The notes: generated by a model not told the origin, from the sequence alone. 64,000 nucleotides of DNA from Gonatopus flavifemur (GCA_018340375.1 JAFFJZ010000009.1:806001-870000); one strand, 5' to 3'; positions 34,897-47,395 are shown, numbered from the stretch's first letter. Made by a program: numbers and translations.

Positions 34897-35650
34897 TAGA
34901 TTGAGTCTACAACTCCAAATTTTCATTGCCATTTGACCTCATATAGGACTACAATCCAGCCAAGTTTCAGAATTTTCGGTAGTCTCCCATCAGAGATATC
35001 AACTCTTCTCACACGCATATTTTGGTCCTGTTAGGGAAGAATGGCTTTATGCTTTAAATTTTTCCAAATCTTTAAAATTTTGAGAATTCTCGATTTTCAA
35101 TAATTCCGCGGCGCTACACAGTGATTTTACACTCCTCAAATAACCCAGTGGTGGTTATTGATCCAGTCGAGTACAACACGGAACCATGTATAAAAAATCT
35201 TTTATACCCTCAAATTTTCGATTTGTCGTTGAAAAACCGGTTTTCGTTGATTTCACGTACTTCAAAATTCATAATCCAGTCCATTCCCAACCGATTCGAA
35301 AATCCCAAACGGTTCCTGAAAGGAGAATGTTGGCGCCTTTGAGACGCAATTATTGTTTGGCGGGTTCAATGACAACTTGAGGAGTTTTTTCAAGTGAATC
35401 TAGAATTGTTACCTGTTTTTCTTGTTTTTTGCATTCCATCAAACTTTTTTAGCCACCACGTTTGGGAAGAAAATAACATCAGCGTACATACCATTGGAAC
35501 GCGTCCAATTCTGAGTAAAACAAGTTGTTGAACATCGAAATCGATTGAGAATTGTTGGAGTTAAGAAAGTTTGGCCGGAAAGAGAAATTTCAGTTTAGTA
35601 GGAGAATCGATGTTCAATTATCTATATTCTACATGTATAATATATTACAC
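34897..35650. other. Intergenic DNA without a gene
   Basis: No recognised coding sequence or repeat end. Short open frames at 35121-35380 have no domain. Confidence 0.5.
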
Positions 35651-35693
35651 ACATTTGGTTATGCATGTGTTCATGTAATACATCAATTTCAAA

Positions 35694-36250
35694 AGAATGG
35701 TCAAGCAGGTGTGGGAATGATGATGCATAAAAGGATGGGGAATAGGATAGAAAATTATTTGCAACATAGCAAACGCGTAATGATGGTCAGAGTTAGAACA
35801 AAACCGTTAGACACTGTTATAGTCCAAGTATACATGCCTACATCTGCGTACTCAGAGGAAGATATCGAAAAAACGTACGATGGAATAGAAGAAGTGATAG
35901 AACATGTGAAGGGAGGAGGAAATTTGATGAATATAGGCGACTGGAATGCGGTAGTAGGGCAAGGAAAAGAGGGCAGCATAACAGGAGATTTCGCGTTAGG
36001 AAAAAGAAATGAAAGAGGACAACGTTGAATCGAATTCTGTGAAAGCCATAAAATGGTTATTACCAACACATTATTTAAAAATCATCCAAGAAGGATCTAT
36101 ACTTGGAAAATGCCAGGAGATACATCAAGATACCAAATTGATTACATATTGGTGGAACAAAGATTCAGAAATCAAGTGAAAAGCTGTAAAACTTATCCAG
36201 GCGTGGATATATAGATAGTGATCACCATATGTTGCTCATGAAATGTTCTC
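35694..36250 (+). pseudogene. LINE APE-type endonuclease, relic
   Basis: The translation has endonuclease features. GVGMMMHKR, then VQVYMPTSAYSEEDIE, GDWNAVVGQG (catalytic Asp/Asn loop), then after an in-frame TGA (about 36026) IYTWKMPGDTSRYQIDYILV, then SDHHMLL after a 1-nt shift near 36213. The order fits the APE endonuclease that nicks target DNA in non-LTR retrotransposition. It is in register with the RT that follows, so both are one ORF2. Upstream sequence to 35552 is open but not endonuclease-like. Confidence 0.85.
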
Positions 36251-37767
36251 TGAAATTCAAAGCTCTGAAGAAGGAAAGGAAAATGCAAAAAAGATGGAAT
36301 TTGAAGAATCTCAAACAAGAACTAACACAGGAGGCATACAAAGTGATGTTGGACGAAAAATTGGAGGATCGACAAGAGAAAGACTTGGGAATAGAGAGTA
36401 GATGGACAAATATGGAGGGGAACATAGAGCAATGTGCGGATCAAATTTTGAAGAACGATGGGATAGAGCCTGAGAAACCATGAATAACAGGAGAAATTCT
36501 CGATTCAATTAATGAAAGGAGGAAATACAAGAATAAGAATAGTGAACAAGACCAGCACACATACAAGGCACTGAGAAATAAAATAATCAGCGAATCAAGG
36601 AAAGCAAAAGAACAATGGTGAGAGGGAGAATGTCAGGATATAGAAGTAAAATTACATTCAGGGAGAATAGATGAGGCATATAGGGTTGTTGAGAGATTTT
36701 TTGGACAAATGAAATCTAGAAGCAGTGAAATTAAAAATTCACTAGGGAGACAATTGATAAGAACGGGGGAAAAAATAGAACAATGGATTATTCATTTAGA
36801 AGATCTTTATAAAGGAAGCGATAATATAGGATTTTTAGAGAGGGAGGAAGATGTCGATGAAGAAGAATTGGGAGATTCAATTTTGAGATCAGAATTCGAC
36901 AGGGCTTTGAAAGAATTGAAAAATAATAAGGCATCAGGGATAGGTGGCATAAGTGCGGACCTTATCAAAGCCTCAAATCAAAGAACTCGTGACGCACAGT
37001 TTTAATTGATCAGAGATATGTACGAAATAGGCGAAGTACCGAAAGATTTCCAGAAGAATAGAATTGTCGCCATTCCAAAAAAACAAGGAGCAGACAAATG
37101 CGAGAACTACAGACCGATTAGTTTAACTTCACATGCCTCGAAAATACTGACAAAAATCATATACAGGAGAACAGAGAATAAAATAGAGAGTAGATTAACA
37201 GACGATCAATTCGGTTTTAGGAGAAATAGGGGGACGCGGGAAGCAATATTAGCACTCAGAACAGTAGTAGAAAAAAGTCTAGAGTCAAAAAAGTCTGTGT
37301 ATATAGGTTTCGTAGATATACAAAAAGCGTTCGATAATGTTGATTGGGAGAAAATGTTCGCGATTTTGAAAAAGGTAGGAATTGATTGCAGGGATATGAA
37401 AATAATATATGAATTATATAAGAATCAAAACGCAATAATAGAAGTCAAGGGTCAAAAAGGAGAAGCGCAAATTAGAAGAGGGGTGAGACAAGCATGCTCA
37501 CTATCGCCATTGATTTTCAATTTGTATATAGAAGAAGCGATGAACGAAGTGAAGGAGCAAGTGCAATTGAAATTACAGATTCAAGGTGAAAATGTAAGCA
37601 TGTTGAGATTTGCGGATGACATAGCTATATTAGCTACGAGTGGCGCTGAGTTAGAAAATACTCTCAACACTATGAAAAAAATATTACTAGACAAATATTG
37701 TATGAATATAAATAAGGACAAAACAAAATTCATGATTTGTACAAAATGGCTGCAAACTAGTGAATAA
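36229..37767 (+). pseudogene. LINE reverse transcriptase, relic
   Basis: It continues the endonuclease in one polyprotein. After a linker (NNKASGIGGISADLIKA) the RT fingers/palm motifs appear: ENYRPISLTSHASKILTKII, DQFGFRRNRGTREAI, FVDIQKAFDNVDW, RRGVRQACSLSPLIFNLY, then the catalytic FADDIAI (about 37608). Stops at about 36481, 36619 and 37003 interrupt it. The frame then runs to 37767, cut short of the thumb and C-terminus just before a foldback element at 37777. Similar insect proteins are often labelled mobile-element RT; the clade (RTE, Jockey or R1) cannot be fixed by eye. Confidence 0.9.
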
Positions 37768-37776
37768 ATCTTTATT

Positions 37777-38825
37777 CACAGTTGGAAATTTTGTGTTAAA
37801 TTCAACACATTTCACATGTCCCAAACGGTCCACACGTATTTTTGTGTCGATATCACATAATGTGTCTGTGTTAGCTAGTAACTCAAGCTTGATGTAAATA
37901 ATATAACACAGAAGGATGTTAATATAATTTTGATTGGAATTTCCGATCGTGTGAATTCAACACGTAAGTACTGTCAAATGAAATCCAAAATGAGTAGTGA
38001 ATCAACAGTTCACAAGTCTAATTTATGGATGTTTTTACATCAATCAAATGTGGAAATCACACTTTTTTCGTGTTGAAACAATACATGAGAATAAATTAAA
38101 AAAAAAACAGTACTTCAATGAGCGTTGAACATGGATCGTCGGGACCGAATGTTGAAGCTGTATCACTCAAGCCACTGCCAGTCCTTTGGTTGAGCGCACT
38201 TTCTTTGCATATATCAACTCGCACTCTATCTTCAAATTTACGTATCTAGAAAACGAATTCCCATTAGAATGAAAGCTAAAACCAAAATGAATGCATAGTT
38301 CTTCCGACGACTACACGGGAAGAAAACATCATGGAATAATTACTAGAAAAGATAGTAAACTGGTGACAACTACGAATTTCTGTACACAGTCGTTAACAGA
38401 AACGAGTAATGATTCCTATTTTGGTATACTATATTGTATTTTAATATCCCAAAATATGAATCATTACTCGTCTCTGTTAGCGACTGTGTGCAGAAATCCA
38501 GCGATCATTCCATAATTTTTTTTCTCCGTGTATAGTGAAGTTACACGTACATAGAAGTTTCATAAAAAAATAGCTCCCACCACCGGTGGTCTTCCCTTGG
38601 TAGTTGAGAATAATACGATTTTTATGTTCAATCTTGAGTTGAATAAAATTTGTGTCATTTTGACACTTCTTTTCACTTGTGTGAATGATTTCACATTATA
38701 AATCACTTGAAACCTGATTACACAAGGACTGTCTGTAGAAGTTACACATTTTTGTGTTGAATATTCAACAGAAAATTCATGACACACGAATTTTTCAACA
38801 CATTTACACAAAATTTTCAACTGTG
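37777..38825. mobile_element. CACAGTTG-ended element, 1.05 kb, with nested MITE
   Basis: Left end CACAGTTGGAAATTTTGTGT, right end its inverse ending AAAATTTTCAACTGTG, flanked by TT. GTGT/ACAC words are frequent throughout. No transposase. Nested in it is a CACGG-ended foldback (38314-38530). It borders the truncated RT. Confidence 0.75.
38314..38530. mobile_element. CACGG-ended foldback MITE
   Basis: 217 bp, TA on both sides. Starts CACGGGAAGAAAAC, ends TTTTTTTCTCCGTG. Inner arms around ACAGAAACGAGTAATGATTC are nearly complementary. Same end type as the MITE inside the mariner at 33606. Confidence 0.85.
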
Positions 38826-39911
38826 TTCTCATATGAGTATTTCCATTCTCACAGATCCTTATGGTTGAATATATGTTGGGATGGGAAGATGAATTCGCTG
38901 GTGAATGAGATTGTTCTGATTCTCGACACATATCCAGGAATAACGATCTGTGAGTGTAAAAATATGTCAGGAGAAAGATATTGAATATTCATGACATTTA
39001 GGATATTTTCATCATTTCAAAACAGAGATAATTTGAAACGAGTGTAAAGGTTTATTGAGATAAAAATATAATCCAGCTCCAATAAGACAATTGGAAAGAT
39101 GAAACTCCTGGAGAGAACCCTTTGGATGAATCGTATCTCCAGTCACATCAGTCAGGGTAAATGATAGTTATCTTACAAAAATTTCTATAATCACAATATT
39201 GTTATATTCGTTGAATTTCCGTCAAATTAATCCTGAATAGTGTCTTCAATCATCAGTCAATGGGTTTGTACAATGCACCTGATGCAAGAATCTTTGATGT
39301 ATCTACTGCAGTTCTGCTTTTTCTCCATCCAATGTCATTCTACTGCGAGAACCTTATAGCAGAATATTCAATGCAAAGATCTGTAATATGTCCACTGCGT
39401 TCCTGTCTGTTCTTCATTTCCTGACAATACCACCTGATGAAGTGCATAGTTATGATAGCTAAAATACAGATCCATGACATATCTGTATCATCTGTCTTTC
39501 CTTTCCATTCACCTGTAACTCTATCCTCAAAGAACGTACAGAACTCATTTTGTCTATAGTTTATAGTTTTGTCAGAATATCTCATATATTTCAGCGTATG
39601 TGAAGTGAGTAGAGAATAAACTCATTTCCAAATACTCTTCAAACTTTCTTTATCCCACTGTTGTTTCTTCATAAACTCCGATTTCTGATGATTGACTATC
39701 ATTCACTGACTGTCTCATTGTCAGTGAAACACATTCATTACAATCATAACATCATTTTAAAATAACCTTCAATCACCCACTTCATACCATTCATTATGAT
39801 TCCATCATGATTCATTCTGTAATTTTAACCTGTGATTTTTTCCCTGAAAGAGGGTAACACCTCGCAATTCATTCATTCCGTACTGTTTTGTATCATAAGC
39901 TTGTAACAGTG
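38826..39911. other. Intergenic DNA without a gene
   Basis: No recognised gene or RNA. A few short inverted words (CACTGAC...GTCAGTG near 39705-39728). Otherwise AT-rich. Confidence 0.5.
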
Positions 39912-39963
39912 GATCATGTTCGAGTGATTTCGAATGTCGTGCCATACGAATTTTCTTATTGTA
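39912..39963 (+). repeat. 52-bp direct repeat, left copy
   Basis: Matches 42302-42353 with one difference. The left copy is joined at its end to a transposon terminus (39964), while the right copy continues as unbroken sequence. The two copies bracket the DD41D transposon at 40128-42160. Confidence 0.9.
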
Positions 39964-39996
39964 CAGGGTGGTCCATTTGAAGTGATATAGTCAAAG
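39964..39996 (+). repeat. Solo end of the 42929-type transposon
   Basis: CAGGGTGGTCCATTTGAAGT followed by GATATAGTC matches the terminus of the element at 42929-45747. TA precedes it. No partner end is found nearby, so it is a truncated copy. Confidence 0.75.
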
Positions 39997-40127
39997 AGAC
40001 TCAGGATTAGTGAATCCTGACGATAATCGCGAGATGAAAGAAATTTATAATCCAGCTCATTTGCGCTCTTATTTTGTAGATGAAGCGTTCTGAGAACGAG
40101 TCAGGATTCGCATCCGATTTGTATATA

Positions 40128-42160
40128 CAGGGTGGGGCATTTAAAGTGTCGCGGGCGTTTTTTCCAGAAATAAAATGAGATACAAGAAAATTTTTCGGAC
40201 AAAAATTGTAGGGTATCGAGGGGGACATCCGATGGTGGCCTTGGCTTTGACCTCAAATCTCATCTTCAAGGGCATTCTGAGGTCAACTCTTGTTTTTTAA
40301 ATAGCATCTCATATTTTTCACTGCAGATTTGGATTCTAGGTCAAAAACCAAGAAACTTTTGTCTGACCCATTTTCCTGAAATCCGAAAAGATGGCGCTCT
40401 AATCGATATTGTTCCATACTGAATCTGACATTAGAATAACTCGAAAACGAAGGGTCTTGGAGGAGAATGTTTCGGACAAAAGTTGTCTGATTCCAAGGGG
40501 GACCCCTTGAACTGAAACGGAGGTGATGGGGTATAACAGACAAAACACAACACATTTCAATCGTCTACATCACTTGGATAATTTTAATGCAGTAGATGCT
40601 CAAAATGATGGCCTTCGACTTCAATACACATTTCAAAACGTTTTACAAAAGATTGCTGAACTCGTGCTAAAATATCTTCATTGATGCTCGCGCATGCATT
40701 GATGATTCGTTGACGCATATTCTCAGGTGTAGTCGGTGCTTGTTGATAAACTGTATCTTTTATGTATCCCCATAAAAAAAAAATCTGGAGAAGTAAGATC
40801 TGGAGAACGGGCAGGCCAATGAACTGGTCCACGACGTCCTATCCATCGTCCAGGATAATCTCTGTCCAATATTTCTCGAGCTGTGACTGCATAATGGGAT
40901 GGACAACCATCGTGTTGATACCACATATTCAATCGTTCCTGAATAGGTATGTCTTCAAGTAATGTTGGAAGTACTTGATCTAAGAAATGTCTGTACTTCT
41001 CTCCATTCAGCGTATCTGCAATGAAGTACGGTCCAATTACTCGAGATCGAAAAATACCACACCAAACATTCACAGCCCATTGTCTTTGATGCTCTACTTG
41101 ACGTAACCATCTTGGATTTTCTGTCGCCCAGTAATGCATATTATGTCGATTTACTTGACCATGATTGGTGAACGTCGATTCATCAGAAAATAATATGTTG
41201 ATGAAGTTGTTATTGTGCATTTGCGCTAGACCCCATCGACAAAACTGTACACGATTTTCGAAATCATCACCGTGAAGGTCTTGATGCAAACAAATGTGAT
41301 ACGGATGGAATTTGTGACGTTTCAGTATTCGAAGAACACTTCTTCGAGAAATTCCCGAATGGAGTTCAATTTCACGAGAGCTCACGTGTGGATTATTGGC
41401 TACTGCAGCTAGTACATTAACTTCCGCATTTTCTCCGCTAACAGTTCTCATTCGATGTCGTTTTTCCCTTGTAACACTTCCCGTTTCTGAGAATAATTTT
41501 GTAATGCGTTGAAAATACCTAATGGATGGCGTTGTTCTTTCAGGAAATCGTTCTGCATACAAGTCATATGCTTGTCTGGGGTTCTTATGCACTTCACCGT
41601 GAATGTAGATCATATCGATCTTTTCAGAAACCGTGTATCGGATATCCATGATTTTCAATTTGTCATAAACCAAGTAATAATCAAATGTAACTGACAAACT
41701 GACTTTCAAAATCGTGAATTTTCACTGAACCCCGTCGTTTGTTTACATCGCGTGAGCTCTGAATGGTGGTAATGTAGACGATTGAAATGTGTTGTGTATT
41801 GACAACTTTTGTACGAAACATTCTTTTGCGAGACCCTTCGTTTTCGAGTTATTCGAATGTCAGATTCAAAATGGAACAATATCGATTAGAGCGCCATTTT
41901 TGCGGATTTCAGGAAAATGGTTCAGACAAAAGTTTCTTGGTTTTTGACCTAGAATCCAAATCTGCAGTGAAAAATATGAGATGCTATTCAAAAAACAAGA
42001 GTTGATCTCAGAATGCCCTTGAAGATGAGATTTGAGGTCAAAGCCAAGGCCACCATCGGATGTCCCCCTCGGTACCCTACAACTTTTGTCCGAAAAATTT
42101 TCTCGTATCTCACTTTATTTTTGGAAAAAACGCCCGCGACACTTTAAATGCCCCACCCTG
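40128..42160 (-). mobile_element. DD41D transposon (rosa-like), nearly complete
   Basis: 2033 bp, ends CAGGGTGGGG at 40128 and CCCCACCCTG at 42160, TA on both sides, long terminal inverted repeats (about 390 bp or more). It encodes one transposase on the minus strand that is intact except for one homopolymer frameshift. It is the best candidate source for the deleted copy at 18330-20022. Confidence 0.92.
40584..41649 (-). pseudogene. DD41D transposase, single frameshift
   Basis: About 355 residues if the frame is restored. ATG 41649 (MDIRYTVSE). An N-terminal HTH part (VNVLAAVANNPHVSSREI, SGISRRSVLRILKRH) is followed by catalytic LFSDES, YQHDGCPSHY and SPDLTSPDF. The second and third catalytic Asp are separated by 41 residues, which defines DD41D, distinct from mariner DD34D. 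The only visible defect is one extra T in a T run (A run at about 40775-40785 on the plus strand), moving the frame before the final 65 residues. That could be a sequencing error. The element may be active or very recently dead. Confidence 0.88.
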
Positions 42161-42928
42161 TATATATGTATATATCTTTGGTGGAAAAAATTATTGTATG
42201 TATGTGTGTATTGAGACTAGCTTATTTTGTGATTATACATCTTTCATTGTGAAGATATCACGAGTCTTCACGATATATTTTGCTCATTTCATGTAGCCGT
42301 CGATCATGTTCGAGTGATTTCGAATGTCGTGCCATACGAATTTTTTTATTGTATATGTTTGAACTATGTATGCGCGTACTTAATATAGTGATAGTTGGTT
42401 CTACCTATGTAAGTACATTATTATAATTCGCTCTCTACGAATTTGACCGTCGTCGAAGACACATCGTTCATATGTCTTATAACGTGCCATACTCTTTGAA
42501 ATACGGATCCTAAGAGGTGATGTACCTTTTCTTTTTGTGTTACAGTATTATTTCTTACAGCTGGAATGTCTGTTTCACGTGTTCTCTAAGATTTTATATA
42601 ACTTGTACGTATTTCTTTTCTTGTATAGATGGTTCGTATATATATACCATAGATATTGTATATCTTTACACACAAAGAGAAAAAATAATATTCCGTCGTT
42701 TTGACGCAATCGGGAGTCGTGGATTGTTCGTCTTACGAAATAAAAGAAGCCATTCAGTTCAACTGAAAGTGTGGCCTATCATCAAACCGACTGTCTGTTT
42801 TTGTCACCTTTTTTGACATTCTCTTTTGGACGGAAGGAGGATGGGACACAACAAGCTGTCAATGCGTTATTGACATATTGGAGCAGTCTATACTGCTCTA
42901 TACGGGACACACATGCATACATCATATA
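42161..42928. other. Intergenic DNA without a gene
   Basis: Contains the right copy of the 52-bp direct repeat (42302-42353). The rest is AT-rich, with no recognised gene. Confidence 0.55.
42302..42353 (+). repeat. 52-bp direct repeat, right copy
   Basis: See the mate at 39912-39963; 51 of 52 bases agree. Confidence 0.9.
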
Positions 42929-43520
42929 CAGGTTGGTCCATTTGAAGTGATATAGTCAAATATCTCGAGAACTAGTGGAGATGGAAGAAAATGTTCCAGA
43001 TCAAACGTTCAGGGTTCCAAGGGGGGAGTATGACGCTGAACTTGAAAAATCCTTCAGAGGTCATTTTGAAGGTCATTTAGGGGTCAAGATGGTTTTTTTG
43101 AATGAGACTCACATTTTTCCATCATGGCATGGGGAAGCTGGTTTCAAACCCTTTACGAAACACTGGTCATGGACCCCTTTCCGCCCATTGGGGTGCAAGG
43201 TATGGACCGTCGAAGTTATTGATGAACCACTCTAAGCGCTACCCAGGAACAACGACGTGGACGTAGTAGTTCTCTGTTCCCTCCGGAGTGCTTGATTATC
43301 GTGAGTCCCCTTGCCTCTCACATGAGGGGTGCTCAATGCTGTTACAATAATTGCTCTAAGTTACCCCCCTCTGCCTGGACACATAATCCTGGTATGTTGG
43401 CACAAACAATGCGGATGCGATCGATCATGTCCTCCCTCATTCACAAAAAAACTTCCAAATATTTTTGGTAAATCTACGAAGAAATTTTTTACAGTGTAAC
43501 TCTCTTTGGTGAATTATCTG

Positions 43521-43771
43521 CACGGAAAAAAGGAAACAGCACTGGTTACTGTCCATAACAGCAATCAGTTGAAAAACAAATGAAAACACGCTTGGATGAT
43601 AGGGGTTAGCGCGATCACAGTGATGTGTACTGCAGTGAAATTCGTCAATATTGCTTGGACATGAACGGTTACTGGGAGACGCAGTAATGAACGGCGTGAA
43701 TTTGGTTTTTCATTTTTTTTCAATGAATTACTGCGATTCACTGTAACCATTGCTGTTTTCTTCTTTCCGTG
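43521..43771. mobile_element. CACGG-ended MITE nested in the DD41D element
   Basis: 251 bp, starts CACGGAAAAAAGGAAACAGC and ends GCTGTTTTCTTCTTTCCGTG, with TG on both sides (2-bp duplication). No coding content; the 43565-43750 frame is not a gene. Confidence 0.82.
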
Positions 43772-44276
43772 TGGAAGCTCGAAGGATTTTTGTATTCGTT
43801 CGCATGTGCATCCTAATTGACGTTATGTGGTATGATCAATACTTCCAATGTTTCCAGCAACCTTTCAACAATTTTTGAGAGTCGATACTCATTTATAACC
43901 CTCATTGAATCAAATGGAATAATTTATTCGATTTGAAACGCAATAATCGTAAGAAATCGTACACATTACTGCCAACCATAATAAGTAGAGACTCAGTGTT
44001 CCCGTTTATTTATGTTTACGTTTTTTTTCCAATGGAATTAACTCTAATCTGCATCGGAATCATTCCCGATCTTCGGAGAAAAGCGATGAACAAGAATACA
44101 TAAACAAACAGACACATCGAATTTCTGTTTATTATGGTTGGTTATGCGGATGATTACGGAAAAACGTGATCATTTGAACACTGGTTCTAAACCGAGACCA
44201 TCACAATCGTTCTCCCCCTTTGCATATTCAATCATCTACATTTGTCAATTTATTCCATTCGATTCAATCGTAGAAA

Positions 44277-45334
44277 TGATTCACTATCCACCCTCTGAAA
44301 TTATTGATATGATGCTTGTGCTTGGCTCATGTCACAATAATTACAACGAAGCCGCAAGAGTTTAACGGGATCGGTATCCCGATCGCCGCATCGCACATCC
44401 CACGATCATGCGTCGACTCGAATTGAGGGCTCGACGAGAAGTATTGCAGCGAGATCTAAGACATCACCGGTACGATGAGAATGATATCCGTGCAGTCACC
44501 ATATTGGGACTTATCCACTTGGACCCTCATGTTAGTAGCAGATCGTTGGCACGAATAACTGGTATACCCCGGACTACTGTTTTGAGAATCTTGAAGCATG
44601 TCGAATATGGACCATACCATATCACGTTAACTCAAGCTCTCACCCCAAACGACATGAGACTTCGGATTAGATTCTGCCACTGGGCACGAGCAAGGCTGGT
44701 TGACGATCCTCAATTCTTCGACTATGTAATGTTCTCCGACGAAGCATCTTTGCAGAGCACTGGGCATTCGAATAGACACAACTCTCATTACTGGTCGGAT
44801 GTTAATCCGCATTGGTATCGAGCAATCGACGACCAACATCGCTGGAGCGTGAATGTGTAGTGCGTGATCGTCAATGGCTATTTAGTCGGTCCACATTTTT
44901 TCAACGGCATTTTGAACGGCCCCATGTTTCTGGAATTTCTGGCGGATCATTTACCAGACTTGCTTGAGGGTCTGGATTGACAAACAAGGCAGAGGATGTG
45001 GGTCCAACTAGATGGAGTGCCACCCCATTACGCATTGATCGTCCGAGAATACCTTGATCATCATTTCCCGAGAAGGTGGATTGGACGAGGTGGGCCATTT
45101 GCGTGGCCTCCCCGCTCACCCGACTTGACATCTCCCGACTTTTTCTTTTGGGGATTTCTGAAAGACCAAGTATTCAAGGCCCAACCAACAACGAGGGAAG
45201 ACATGATCGATCGCATCCGAACTGTTTGTGCCAAAATACCGCGATCAGTGTTTCTGGAGACGGTTACGAATTTTCGGCGGAGACTGGGATTATGTATCCA
45301 GGCAGAGGGGAGTAACTTCGAGCAATTGTTGTAA
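44277..45334 (+). pseudogene. DD41D transposase, three in-frame stops
   Basis: Start ATG 44277 (MIHYPPSEIIDMML). In-frame stops are TAA at about 44363, TAG at 44858-44860 and TGA near 44978; otherwise the frame is continuous to 45334. Domains in order: HTH (VTILGLIHLDPHVSSRSL, RTTVLRILKH), then catalytic MFSDEAS, VQLDGVPPHY, SPDLTSPDF. Spacing of the last two Asp is again 41. It is related to, but clearly different from, the transposase at 40584-41649. The gene's last part is also present antisense in the left inverted repeat. Confidence 0.9.
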
Positions 45335-45839
45335 CAGCATCAGGCACCCCTCATGTGAGAGGCAAGGGGACCCACAATGATCACGCACTCCGGAGGGAAC
45401 AGAAAACTACCACGTCCACGTCGTTGTTCTTGGGTAGTGCTAAGAGTAGTTCATCAATAACTTCTACGGTCCATACCTTGCACTCCAATGCGCGGAAAGG
45501 GGTCCATGAACAGTGTTTCGTGAAGGGTTTGAAACCAGCTTTCTCATGTGATGATAAAAAAATGTGGGTCTCGTTCAAAAAAACCACCTTGACCCCTAAA
45601 TGACCTTCAAAATTACCTCCGAGGGATTTTTCAAGGTCAGCATCATACTTCCCCCTTGGAACCCTGAGCTTTTCATCTGGAACGGTTTTTTCCATCTCTA
45701 CTTGTTTCCGAGATATTTGACTATATCACTTCAAATGGCCCACCCTGTATTATATATGCATAATGAATGAACGCTATCTGATGTTGGGAAGAAGAAAGGG
45801 ACAGAATACATCTATACCATTGAACACTCACCTAGAGGA

Positions 45840-47395
45840 TGAAAAAAATTAAAAATTAGGGGTAAAAAAAGAGGTGACAGGAGCAAGAATTGGTGGGAAT
45901 GTGATTATTCTCAATTCGGAAGATTCCGAAGAGAAAATGAAGGTGATGAAAACTGAATATAAAACAAGGCAAGAAAATGTTCTCACAGAAAATGATTTGA
46001 CGTGGGAAAAGATAAAAATGCAGGGAAATATTAGGAAATGGGCTGGAAAACAGGAGCAAGAAGGAGTAAAAGTGAGAGTAGGATTTGGGAAAGTAGGGGT
46101 GAAAGGGGTATGGCAAAATTGGAGAGAAATAGACGGATAGGAAGTTGGAGGGAGCAGAAGATGAAAGGCCGGCAGGAAACAGGAGGGATGGAGGAAGCAA
46201 GGGGGTCGAAGATAGAAATTTTTGAATAGGCGGGAGTGCGGGAAGAATAGGAAGTAATATAGGGCAAATGAAGGAAACAGAAGGAACAAAGAAGCTGATG
46301 AGAAAAAGGAAGGGGAACGGAAAATGAAATCACCCTTGTTGTAAGGGAAGGGATGTATGGATTTTTTTGGAAGAATGTGATTTCATAGGATTAACGGGAA
46401 CATGGGTACAGGGGAGAGAGTGGGTGAGGTTATAAGATGGTTTACCAAATTAACATACGTGAGAAATGCGGAAAGAGAACAAGAAAAACAGGGCGGGAGG
46501 TATCTTCATAGGTACGAGGGGAGAAATTGAAAGTGAAGGTAAGGAAGGAAAGAATCACAAGAAATGAATGAAGGACTAGTAGGGAAAGATATACGTGGAA
46601 GAGGCAAAGATTTTTGAACGTGAATGATGTGTGATAGGGGAAAAGAGAGAATCAAAGATATAATGGGAAAAAGAATCGACAATGAAAAAGAGGAAGGTAT
46701 AAGAATGGGACGAGATTCCAACATAGGAACAGCAGAACTAGATAGTGATGTAGGGAATGAGGAATAAGAACAATATTGTGAGAGGTGCAGAGGAGGGGAC
46801 GAGGGGGGGAAAGATACATATATAGGACCAAGAGGTAGCACTGTGACAGATTACTGTATAATGGATGGACAAAGTAGAGCAATGTTAGAAGGATTCAAAT
46901 TGGAACATAGAATCGAATCAGACCATATGCTACTGGCAGGTCAACTGAGATTGAAGATGGGAAAAGAAAGATGGAGAAGATGGAGAAGAAAGCAGGAAGA
47001 AAATATAAAGGAATTATTAAATGGGATGGAGAGGCTATGAGAATATTTAGAAATCAGACGAAGGATGAAGATGGAATAGAGAAAGCAACAGTAGAAAAAA
47101 ATGGAGGAAAATCAGAGGAAATATGGTTATGGTTAGGAAAACTATGAGAATCAAGGGGATAGATTTAGGACATGGAATATGGTAAGATAAAAGCTGCACT
47201 ACAGAAAAGAGGAAGGGGCAAGGAATATTGAGGAAATGGAGGAGAACAAAAATTAAGAAAGAGGAGTGCTCACAAAGTAAGAATAGGATGAGAAATCTTC
47301 TCAAAGAAGAAGAAAGGGAAAGGAAGATACAAGAGAAAGAAACATGGAAAAATCTGGAGAACGAAGATTAAACATAGGAATATGGGGCGAAATTT
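45840..47395 (+). pseudogene. Very decayed purine-rich LINE relic
   Basis: Plus strand is strongly purine rich. At 45874-46140 the translation gives GGNVIILNSEDSEEKMKVMK, NDLTWEKIKMQ and KGVWQNWREI, as in the coding start of some insect LINEs. At 46843-47040 an APE-endonuclease-like end appears (STVTDYCIMDGQ, RIESDHMLLAGQL). Between and after are many frameshifts and stops. Minus-strand frames rich in Leu/Pro/Ser are shadows. Confidence 0.7.

Larger units (their letters stand above)
42929..45747 (+). mobile_element. Second DD41D transposon with very long inverted ends
   Basis: 2819 bp, ends CAGGTTGGTCCATTTGAAGT at 42929 and its inverse ending GGCCCACCCTG at 45747, with TA flanks. The inverted repeats are about 410 bp and extend further on the left (to about 43438) as an antisense copy of the transposase 3' end. 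Two foreign ends lie inside: a CACTG-type terminus near 43440-43498 and a MITE at 43521-43771. The transposase is broken by stops. Confidence 0.9.

Noticed and set aside
45849..46333. Minus-strand Leu/Pro/Ser/Phe-rich frames as membrane proteins
   Set aside because: They are the complement of a purine-rich LINE relic whose plus-strand translation matches LINE features.
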